Shown here one piece after another: positions 13,301 to 25,300 of a stretch of DNA of 64,000 nt (positions within the stretch are counted from its first letter, which is position 1; the number at the start of each line of letters is the position of its first letter). The notes beneath the pieces were generated by a model. That model had not been told where the DNA came from, ran no database searches, and saw nothing but the letters and a program-made list of their open reading frames with translations. This DNA is from Bretschneidera sinensis. Lineage: Eukaryota > Streptophyta > Magnoliopsida > Brassicales > Akaniaceae. Location of the stretch: contig CM043699.1 in NCBI GenBank assembly GCA_023935145.1, forward strand, positions 140,846,036-140,910,035. The letters are read 5' to 3'. The translations under genes and the position numbers were made by a program.

Positions 13301-16300
13301 AAACTTGACGGAACATCTGTGCCTTCTGCTCCTGTTTCAATGGATCTTGTCGGACTTACCTACTTTGAGGTTGACTTTTCTAAGGCTTCAAACTATAATA
13401 TGAACACTGAAGATAATGGTAGAGCCGGTTCTGGTGGTGGTTTCATCGTTCCTGTTGTGTTTGATGTATCAGTCCAGCGGCATAGCAAATTAATACGATT
13501 GTACTCGACAGTATGTCCAAACTTCAAACTCTATAAATGTTGGCTTTTGGTTCTTAATGCTCATTTGTCACTAGTTTTCCCTTGTCCTTGTTTCAGGTAA
13601 TTATTTTGAATGCCACTTCAATGCCATTGGAACTACGGTTTGATATTCCTTTTGGTGTGTCCCCAAAGGTATTGAATCCTAAATTTGACTTCATTCATTA
13701 CGTCTATGACATTATGCATTTTTGTTTTACTGGTTATTGTATTATTTCAGATCCTAGATCCAATATATCCTGGTCAGGAGTTCCCACTACCTCTACATTT
13801 GGCTGAAGCTGGTCGCATGCGGTGGCGTCCATTTGGAAATTCTTACTTGTGGAGTGAAGCACACAGTGTCTCCAGTGTACTTTCACAGGAGAGCAAGATG
13901 GGATTTCTTAGATTTTTTGTTTGTTATCCATCTCACCCAAGCAATGAACCATTTCGTTGTTGCATATCAGTGCAAAATATTAGGTTGCCTACATCTAGCC
14001 AGCCAAAGGTGAATAAATCTGTTCATATTAATGATTTGTCAGACGAAAGTAGAGGTCAAATGTTGCCTGATTTGGACCTGTCAAAGAAGCGATTCATTCA
14101 TCAAGTGACTTTAAGTACTCCACTAGTAGTGAACAACTATCTTCCAGAGCTGGTATCATTAAAAATCGAAAGCAGTGGAAATACTCGTACCGCATTGCTT
14201 TCTGAGGTTTGCAAGTGATTATGCTAAGATTTCTCGCGTTGGATATATGGAGTTGCTTGCTTCATCCATTTTTTTTTTTAAAATTATGCCATCAATTAAT
14301 GTGATGATATATTCCAACTTTTTCAGGTGGAGATTTCGTTTCATAACATTGATCCTTCACAGGACTTGGGACTAGAGTTCAATATGCATGGGTTTAGGCC
14401 TTCATTTTTGAAGTTTCCTCGTACAGAAACATTCAGTGCAATGGCCAAGTTCAGTGGAACAAAATTTTCTCAATCTGAAACCTTGTGCTTCGACCCTGAT
14501 TTATGTAGTGGTAAATTTTTTTTTAAAGTGGTTTTATTTTTGATAAATTGTGTTAATATTTTTCTTTTTTAAGTAATAAAATGTGTCAATATCGTCTTTG
14601 TTGCATTGTTCTAGGTCCAGTTTATGTGACTGTGGAAAAGGTGATGGATGCATTCTCTGGTGCTCGAGAACTCTTCATTTTTGTCCCTTTTCTGTTGTAT
14701 AACTGCACTGGTTTTCCGCTCATTATTTCAGACAACGAAATGAAAGGAACCGGTAGCATCATCCCGTCCTGTTATGATTTGATTGAACAGGAACAACTTC
14801 AGGGTCAAAAAGATGGTCTCAGCCTTTTATCTTCTGACCAAGATTCTTGCGCCCGAATTCCAAAAAATGATGCTTTAGGGACTTCTTTCTCAAACAATCA
14901 CATCATCTTAACTAGAAGAAAGGTTAATCCACATAACGATAGATTTCTAAGTAAACCCGTGGTTTCATATATTTCCAATAAGCACTGTCACAAGCAATCA
15001 GAAATGCATAATTTAGTAAGTCAAAATGATTCTTTAAGTCATCTGAAGAGCAGTTTGTTTTCAAGCAATATAAGGGATACCGGGACTCTAGATATTGACC
15101 ACGGAAAGGTCAAGGCGTGCATTTACTCTCCTCATCCCACTTCCTCTGCATGTGATCTAATGGTTCGTGTAAGTAGGTACTTGCCTGGATCTGTTACAGG
15201 AAGCATGCCGAAGTCTTTGTGGTCAGGGCCATTTCCTCTTGCTCCACCAAGTGGTTCAACAAATGTTCTTGTTCCTCAATCATCACCAAGTGCAGCATTC
15301 ATAATATCTGTGACATGTAGTGCTCTTGCTGGTGCATTTGCTGGGAGGACGCAAGCGATTACTTTCCAGCCCAGGTAACATTTTTGACATCACAGAAACA
15401 ATATTGACCATGCCGTCTTGTATTCATGCAATCTTTTTCCACTCTTTTATTAATTTATGCAGATACGTCATTAGTAATGCATGCAGCAAGGACATATGCT
15501 ATAAGCAGAAGGGAACTGATTTGGTTTTTCATTTGGGCATCGGACAACATTCTCATCTTCACTGGACTGAAACCACAAGGTACTTTGCCTTGGTTAGCTT
15601 GTAAAGTTTCTTCATCTTTAATACAAACATGATCTAATGCTCATGGCTCCAGTAGTATTGCATACAGTACATTCTTTGTCTTCAATTTCAGAAGCTGGTT
15701 AACTGAATTTTTGGGACTGCCTCACTAGGGCCAAATAAATAATAAAGGAATCTGTTATGTTCAGAGGACTAAACTATATGTTTCTTGGGAATCATTATTC
15801 TTTTCAGATCATGAAATTTAGACTACATTATCTACCTATTGCTATTCCAGTCACATGTACTTTCCTTTTTCTTCCCCGCCCTCCCTTTTGTATCTCCTAA
15901 GTTATGCTTTGATTTGTAAAATTAAGATTTTAATTCTTGGTGTGGTCCTATACCTAATGGTACATTTCTGTTGAAGTATGTGATTAGACTCTCTTTTTTC
16001 GCATTTGTCTCCAAGTTCCTAATCATATATATGTCATTTGTAAAGGAGTCTCTCTTGTAACAATTGCTTAGGTTTGCAGTTTCCATTCAGCATTAAGTTC
16101 TGTGTACTTCAATATCATATGTTTAAATCTCAGGCCTGCTTTTTCAAATGACTTCTGGCAGCTTTTATCTTTCGGGGTTTATCCTTTTCTCATTGTGGAT
16201 TAAGGTTCCATAAAATCACTTCTGCTGCATTTACATGCCCAAACAATCTTACTCCATTTTGCATTTCTCCCATCAATTTGTTGTGTATGTGGCTACTATA

Positions 16301-19300
16301 TTAGTAATACACTTTTTTTTTTATAAATTAACTTTGTATAGATAAAAGCACTAAGGGGGTGTAACCCGATTACCCAAAAAAAAAAAAAACTATGGTGCAA
16401 GACATTTTTGGTCCCTAAAGTTTAGTTAGTGTTTCAATTTGGTCCCTATTCTTCCAGTTGCATCAATTTCATCCCAAAAGTTTGCTTCAACATCATCCTT
16501 TGAGCTATCTGTGTAGACTAACAGAAGCCTCAATACATGACCAGAAAAGGATGACATTGAAGCACTTACCAAAATTTTGGGATGAAATTGATGCAATTGA
16601 GAGGAACAAGGACCAAATTGAAACACCAACTAAACTTTAGGGAAAAAAAATGTCTTTTGCCCGAAAAACTATCTACTGGAAAGTAGTGGATACACAAAAT
16701 CTACGAGGTCTTCTTCATTTACCAAAAAATTACCTTTGAACCTATAACTAAGGGTATTTAATCATCCATCTTTAATAGACTCAGTTGACTGCTCAGGACT
16801 ATCAAAGATTCAGAATCCCTCCAAATTCTTTATTTCCAAATGGTTCAAGGAATAGAGAGGGCCAAAGGGAATCAAAGAATAAGCTCTCATCAACTTTTTA
16901 GAAGCTCTGATGTCACTCTGCCAATCACCTTCCTCCAAAGATGGTTGCTCTTAATCATATACCTCCAAAGCCGTTTTCCTGACAAGGCTTTGTTGAATAA
17001 AGAAAGGGATTTGAGGCCTAAACCTCCTCTTTCCGAAGGTTGGTTGACAACACCCATTCACCCAAGTGGTATTTATATTCATCCCCCATATTTTCCCAAA
17101 GAAATCTTCTTTGAATGCCTTCCGACCATTAGTAATAATACACATAGCATTCAAACCAGTGTTCATCACGTCTTTAACTTTTTGACAGCGATTCATGTGC
17201 TTTTATCAAGTCTGTGGCTTCTAAACAGTAGAGTGGCAGTTAGCTGCTGACCACAAGATTGGGCCAGTAGAAAATTTAATAGCAAGAGATTTGCAAATTA
17301 TCTTCTTAATATATTCTTACTTGACAGAGAAATGTAATTATGTATGAAAATTTCAAGAAGAGGGTGTTAAGAGATCTTATTTTTATTTATGTAATAATCC
17401 TTTGGGTTGTGGGCTGATTGCTGTCGGGAGGAAGAAGAAGCACATAGCTGTTTCTGTTTGTTTTTTTTAATCAGGATCCCACTCACGCTCAGATACCATG
17501 TCAAAATTATCAAAGTGAATAGCCTACTAACCCTAACGTCAGTAGTCATATTTATATAGAGTTGAATAATGAGAAAGTACGAAAGTGCCTTTATAACATA
17601 ATCTAACACTCCCACCTCATATGCACCCAACTTGTTACATTCTAAGTGTTTAGTGAAGATATGAGCTAAATGATTTGTAGATTTCACATGTCTTGTGCAA
17701 ATCATATCTTGTAAAAGTTTCTCCCCAACAACTTGACAATTCACCTCAATATGCTTTGTCCTCTCATGAAATATAAGATCAGTTGCAATATGAGTAACGA
17801 CTTGGTTATCACAAGCTAAACTCATAGGGAGAGACTATGAAAACCCAAGTTCAGTGCTTTAACCATACTAACTCGCTGGTAGCATGAGCTATAGCTCCGC
17901 ACTAGACCTCTAACAAACACACAATATTCTGTGGTGGATATTTGATCTGATGGAGAACCTGCACAATCTGCATTAGTATATCCCTTAATCTGAGTATGAC
18001 CATGATTCTAACATAACAAACCACAACCAGGAGCACTCTTCATATATCTCAGAATGCGGATAACAACATCCCAATGACTAAGCCATACCATCAAGAAATT
18101 GACGGTAAAGTTTTATGTTGGGATCCATAGGATTATATATGGGCTTGCACCCCAACATCCCTATAACACTTAATAGATCCAATATGTATTTTCATTGAGA
18201 CAAAGAAATACCATGACGAGAACGGGCAACCTCAATACCTAAAAAGTATCTCAGTTGTCCAAGATCCTTGGTTTGTAACTTGTTACCAAGAAATTGTTTC
18301 AAAGCTTGAATATCTTCTTTATCATATCCTGTGATGACGATATCATATACATATACAATGAAAATAATCTTGTGTGACGCACTATGTCTATAAAACACAG
18401 AGTGATCTACTCCACATCTAGTTAGACCAAAGTCACTTATCACCTCCCTAAACCTGCCAAACCAAGCTCTAGGAGACTGTTTCAATCTATACAAAGATTT
18501 TTTCAAACGACATACTAACCTAGACTCCCCCTGAGCCTCCATATAAACCTGCTCATGCAAATCACCATGAAGGAAAGCACTTTTAGCATCAAGCTGATGT
18601 AAAGGCCAAGAAAATGCTGGCAGCTAAAAAGAGAAACACACAAGTAGAGGTAAGTTTGGCCACCAGAGTAAAAGTCTCAGAATAATCAATGCCATAATCC
18701 TAGGTATAGCCTTTGGCCACGAGACGGGCCTTCAACCGATCAATAGTACCATCATGATGAAATTTGATAGCATACACCCAACGACACCCAATAGATTTAC
18801 CAAGAGGAAGAGGAACCAACTGCCAAGTATGAGACAAGGCATCCATTTCAGCTTCCATTGCTGTTTTCCACCCAGAATGGGACAAAATTGTGTAAGAGAC
18901 TTGGGTAGAGAGGTAGTGGACACAGAGGCAACAAAGGAAGCATAGGTAAGAGACAAGTTATCATAAGAAATATAAAAGAGTATAGGATGAGCAATGCATG
19001 AGCGCTTAACTTTACGAAGGGCAACTGGAAGATCGTCTTTAGTGAAGGAAGGATAAGAAGAGACTAGATCTGGCGACACATGAACCACTGGTGGAGGAGC
19101 AAGAAAATATGCAGGTTTCTGGCGACGAGAATACACTTGGAGATGGTGATCAGGTGGGGCCGGTGTGTGTAGGTAAGGATGTGGAAAGAGGATAGGGGAT
19201 GGGAAGAGTGGGCAAGGGAGGAGGAGACACAAATGGATCTGACGGAAAAAAAGGGAGGAAGGGAAAACAAAAAGGAAGCAACCAAATCTGACATCGAATG

Positions 19301-22300
19301 GAACTCGAGTAAAACGGGGTGGACTCAAAGAAGGTGGCATGAGCATAAACAAATAAGCGTTTCAAGGACGAACTGTAACAACTATATCTTTTCTACGTAC
19401 GAGAGTAGCCAAGGAACACACACTTGATGGAACGAGGAGTAAGTTGATGAGCAAAACTGACAGACCCAAAGGCACGTGGAGACAAAGAAATGGGTGATCA
19501 TGTGGAAACAACACAAAGTGTGGGGACTTACAAGATGAAGGCATGCGATTAATTAAATAGCACGTAGTAAGGACAAGATCATCCCAAAACATTTTAGGTA
19601 CATTCATATGAAACAGGAGAGTGCGGGCAACTCTAGAAGGTGGCGATCCTTTCTCTCAGCAACCCCATTTTGTTGGGAGGTCTGAGAGTAAGAAGATTGA
19701 TGAATAATACCGGAAGATAGCATGAAAGAATTAAATGGTTCAGAGAAATACTCGTGTACATTGTCACTACGAAGAATGCAAGCGGGTAAATTAAATTGTG
19801 TTTTGACCTCGGCACAAAAGGGGAGAATAATTCAGAACGATCTTTCATTAAATAAAGTTAAGCAAGTCTAGAATAATCATTCACAAAAGTGACAAAATAC
19901 TTAAAACCAATATTAGAAGACACATGATTAGGGCCCAAACATAGAATGAACTAACTTAAAGGATCAGAGACTCTGAACACAGGAAGCAAATGAAACACGT
20001 TGGTGCTTTCCAATTGACAAGACTCACATTCTCAAACTTTTACATGACTCAAACTAGGACCTAAGAGTTTTAAATACTCCAAGGAAGGATGCCCAAGGCG
20101 ACAATGCAGTTGAAGAGGAGACACAACAACATGAGAGGCAATTGGTTGAGAAAGGGGATCAAAGTGGTAAAGTCCATTAGATTCATGTCCTCCACCAGTC
20201 ATCCTTTATGTCTTCTGATCTTGAATAACAACAGAATCCGGGAGAAATTTAAATAAAAGTTTAGACATTTAGTAAGTTGACTCTTAGATAATAAATTAAA
20301 TTTAGAATGAGGGAGATAAAGGACATATGATAAAGACAGACTAACTAGGTTGAGCAATGCCTATTCCACTGGCAGTAGTTTGAGAACCATCAGCGGAATC
20401 GATAATCCAAGGTCTAGACAAGGAACTAGAAGGTAGCAGTAAGAGTACCTTTCTGGGCAAGAAAGCAGTGGAGGAAGATGTCGATTGAGATGCCTTAGCT
20501 GTCTCAAAGCAAAGGAACTTATAGAAATGAGCATAGTCGTCATCGGAAATAGATTTGAACTGCGGCTCAGAAGTGGTGGAAGGAGATTTAGTCACACTAG
20601 TAGCCACAACATTGGCAACTGGAGGCTTCCCAACCAAATCATAACAAGTAGCACAAGTATGACCAGCTCGATTACAAAGAGTGCATTGGGGACTAACCAA
20701 CTGATAACACGATTCACGAGTATGACCATCACGCTGACAATGTACACGGGTCTACCACGACCACCACAACCTCCTCTACCACCAAGAGAACTAAAGACTC
20801 GAATACCACGGTTAGCACCATTATTAAAACCACCACGACCAGCCTAAGTGACTAACGCAGACCCGAGATGAGAGACTGCAAGACAAACGAAATTAGGTCT
20901 AAGTCAGGTATGGAAGCTCAAAACTGGACAAAATTTGAGATCTTATCAAGTGGCAAACCCGCCAAAAACCTAAGAACGACCATATGCTCTTGTCGTCGAT
21001 GCATAACCTGAAGGCATCACAGAATGCAATTCTTCAGAGATCCGTTGCACATCAGTGAAATACTCAAGAAGGGTTTTAGTAACCATTTTACCTCCAAAGA
21101 ACTCAAAAGATAAGTCATACATTCGAGTAAGATTACTGTAATACAAGAACCGTTAGTAATCCCAAACTTTCTCGCACGTCTCAAGGTGGGAACACATTAG
21201 CAATTGGTGCCTCCATAGAATTCCACAACAAACCAATTAATTTAGCATCATCATGCCTCCAAACCTTACTAACATTCGGATCAGTCGGATTCTTTTTAAG
21301 GGCCTTTGTAAGAAGATGAGTTTTTTTATCAATAGTAGTAGCCCATTGTGCATAATTTGTAGCATCCAACTTACGAGTAGTATTTGGGAAAGCCAACTCA
21401 GACTTAGAATCCATACTTAACAGCAAAAAACACACAATGGACTAAACGAAAAGGTGGTCCACCATCGGAAAGACCAAAAACACAAACTAGAAACCCATCA
21501 ATAATGAAAAAACAGAAAATGGAGACCAGAAATGACATCAAGCAGATACGAACAACATTCTGTTTTTTTTTTTTTTACCTCACAGATCCGGGTCAAGTCA
21601 ACGGATTTGAAAAACAGGGGGCCTGAAAACTGGGTCTAAACCAGGTCGTATGAACCAGTTCAGCCTTGAGGAACCGGGTCAAATTTGGCCAGAAAACAGT
21701 CAAATCAAATAGGTTATGGTTCAGGTGCCAGGGAAACTCACCGTCAACGGGTGGGACTCACCAGAGCAGCACGAGATAGCAAGGGTCTTGCCGGCCGGAT
21801 CTGACCTTGGATGCCAGAGAATCAACACCAGAATAGAGAAACAATAGAGCTGTCAGAAAGGAGAAAACCCGCCGGAAAAATGGTCGGGATGGTCGGAAAA
21901 CGGGTTGGTTTTGGTCGGAAAAGGAAAGGGATGGGTTGTGGGCTGATTGATGTGGTTGCTAGGGTTTTGGGTGGTGGGCTGATTGCTTTCGCGAGGATGA
22001 AGAAGCGCAGAGACCACCACAAGCTGTTTTTTAAATCAAGATCTCACTCATGCTCTGATAGCATGTCAAAATTATCAAAATGAATAACCTACTAACCCTA
22101 AGATCAATAGTCATATTTATATAGAACTGAATAATGAGAAAGTACAAATTTACCTTTATACTCTAACATACTCTAACAGGGTTGTGATCACAACTGCTGG
22201 ATCTGCTGAACATACTCTGTCACACTTCACCTTGTCGACAGATTGGCTACTCATTATTATGCTTGTAAGCTGGCTAGTGCTTGCACCTCAGACATAGCTG

Positions 22301-25300
22301 GCCTTGTGGTTATCGTACATTCATACTTGCTTATGTCCTTCAACATGATGAGTTCTCTTTAATCTTTCCGTCCTTGTTAATCTATCATATTCAATAAATA
22401 AACTAGCATATATGAATAATCTTTTTATTAATTTCCTATTAGAATAATCTACACAACTCTTGACCTTCTGTAGCCAATTCATCATCATGAAACTTTTCTT
22501 TGAGTTGCTTGAGCAAGTCAACGGCAGAATTAAATCAAAAAGAGAGTCGACATTAGCAAGCCTGGCAGTGTAATTAGATTGTGGAAGAAAACAGTCTTGT
22601 TTCAGTTGACTTCAAAAGCCTGAGATAGGTTTTGGTCCTCCAGAAATTATACTGGACTGGACATAAATAGTATTTAGGAACTAAATTTAAGCTAATTTAA
22701 ATTGAAAGGAAAAACTAAATTCTTATAAGACAGTTATTATTGATCAACTTATTCTCATCTTTTGTGTCAATGTTTAACTATTAAAAGGACATGCAATGTT
22801 CTTCTCTAGCAAGTCATCTTGTACCCTTATCTAGACTAGAACACTAACAGGCTAACAGCACTCCATCCCATACCCCCTTTTCTTACTCGGTTCCATTCTT
22901 TTGTTTTATCCTAATAGATGGGGACAGAGCCCTGCGCCTAAAGGCAATAGATGCTTATGGGAGTAATGGAGCCAGGGGTGGCACTGATTGAAATAAGAAA
23001 ACATTTTATGTATGGTCAAAGTAAAAATAATAAAGCCTAGCCTCCTATCACTTGAACATTGACTTTGAAGCTGACTTTTAGTCTTTAACTAATAAAAGGA
23101 AATTAAATGTTTTTCTCTAGCAAGTTTATATGCTCATTCCATTTTCAACTTGTTGCAGGGAGTTATTAGTTTCGATTCGTTTCAATGAACCTGGATGGCA
23201 ATGGTCCAGTAGCTTTTTCCCAGATCACTTAGGTGATACTCAAGTGAAAATGCGGAACTATGTTTCTGGTGCATTAAATATGATACGGGTTGAAGTGCAG
23301 AATGCTGATGTTTCCATCAAGGATGAAAAAATTGCTGGAAGTCTCCATGGAAGTTCTGGGACAAACTTGATTCTCTTATCAGATGATGATACGGGATATA
23401 TGCCATACAGAATTGATAATTTCTCAAAGGAGGTTGGTGGTTGTGCATTAATTGATTCCACTATAGAATATTTTTGAGGATTTAGAGTTAATTTGAGTTT
23501 TCTCAATTCTTTATCTTTGTACATATCATGTTCGTTTCATTTTGCACTTACAATATTCTCGGCCAGACGCTCCGAGAGAACATGTCCTTACCCCCTCTTC
23601 GTGTTTATTTTATTGCTACTTTTTTTTTCCTTAAGATCTTTGATTCTGTCCAGCGTACACCTCTTTCAGCCCATGAGCCAAATGTAAACATCAATTTTTC
23701 TTGCTTCTAGCTACTTGTCAAAAATATATATTTACTTGCCTTTTGCCTTATTTTGTAATCTTTTACAAGTTCTTTATGGTACTTTTGCTACTTTGTAGAG
23801 GTTAAGGATTTACCAGCAAAGGTGTGAAACTTTTGAAACTATTGTTCATCCTTACACTTCTTGCCCTTATGCATGGGATGAACCCTGCTATCCACATCGT
23901 CTCACTGTAGAGGTATATCAACGTCTTTTCTTTTTTCATTTAAAAAGTTGGATGGTTTTGTAGTGCTTACTAATACTTTTAGCTTGAGATATGTAAGGTG
24001 CCTGGAGAGCGTGCTGTAGGTTCTTATGCACTTGATGATTTAAAAGAGTGTGTACCTGTGTACTTACAATCAACTTCTGAGGTGCAATCTTCTACTCATG
24101 ATTTATTTTGGTAATCCTATTGTTGAGGGTTTAATTGCCTTTGTACATATATTTTAGTGTAGCATACATATCAAAGTACCAGCCTTAGGGCTGGTAACCT
24201 TCACTTTCACTCTTACAACGACAACATCTAGAATATTAAGATGGTGGGTTGGTACAAATATTTTTTTAAAGATATTTGCAAGCATCAACTTTTTCTATAC
24301 ACCATGTTGGATAACCCTTACAGATTTATAACTCCTAAGTTTAACCTATACAGCTTCTGAGACCTTCTGGAAAAGGGAATAAATTTCGGCGTGTTAATAC
24401 CGAAAATCTGTCGAGAATTAGAACAGTCGGGGAGCGAAACCTGCACACACGAAACAAGGAGAAAACCTAAGAATCACCGGAGGATCGGAAGGGGTGTGCC
24501 TTTGGGGGACTCTCCGATGCTTTAGTGTAGGGCTTTTGTAGAAATAAAAAAAACTGTGTGAAATCAGGAGCTGTGAATTGAATGTACCTTGTGATTAGGA
24601 GAGCACTCTTTTATAGTGTGTCAGAACAGAGTCCGATTAGGGGAATGATTTTAATGTTGTGATAGGAATAACATTCCTCTTAGATAAGATGGAGTTTCCC
24701 ACATGTTTGATTTGAATAACAGTTTATCCATAAATTGGAGTGTTGTAGTAGTACTGGGACATTGGTGTGAGACTACCATGACGCCTTTCGATGTAAAATT
24801 GGCGTAATATCTCTTGCCAAGTGTGGAGATTTGATTGGTTGATCTGTCTAGATTGTGTAATTACTTTTTGGCCCTTAAAGGTTGTCACATGTAGTAATAT
24901 CATTAGAGCAGGAATTTTCCTCTACATCAGATGCCCCCCACTTCCTTGAGTGCAGTTATGCAGTTGAGGAAGTAGTTTGTGAAATGCGTGTCTGGTATGA
25001 TGTGACCAAGGCTTGGTGTGTTGTGCTCGGCATGCGATGGCCGAGACTTGAGGTGCTTTGCGTGAGGTAGCCAAGGTTTGGTATGTCATGTTCGGCATGT
25101 GGTAGCTGAAGCTTGAGGTGCTTGGCATGATGTGGCCAAGGCTTGGTCTGTCGTGCTTGGCCTCAGCCTGTGGTAGCTGAGGCTCGAGATGCTTGGCGTG
25201 ATGTAGCCAAGGCTTGGTCTGTCGTGCTCGGCGTGTGGTAGCCAAGGCTTGAAATGCTTGGAATGAAGTAGCCAAGGCTTGATCTGTCGTGCTCGGTGTG

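Larger units (their letters stand above)
17400..22178 (-). mobile_element. Decayed Ty1/copia LTR retrotransposon in VPS13 intron 20
   Basis: Antisense to the host gene. Two short LTRs (17,499-17,608 and 22,064-22,178) share TGTTAGA...TTTTGACA ends. Next to the right (5') LTR is TGCTATCAGAGC, one base off the usual copia primer-binding site for initiator tRNA-Met (TGGTATCAGAGC). A G-rich tract GAGGTGGGAG precedes the left (3') LTR. Between them, in minus-strand order gag, protease, integrase, RT and RNase H, which is copia order. Multiple frameshifts and stops show it is dead. Unusually, beyond the 3' LTR the sequence continues with another primer-binding-like site and leader (17,402-17,498). 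No clean target duplication was found. Confidence 0.88.
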
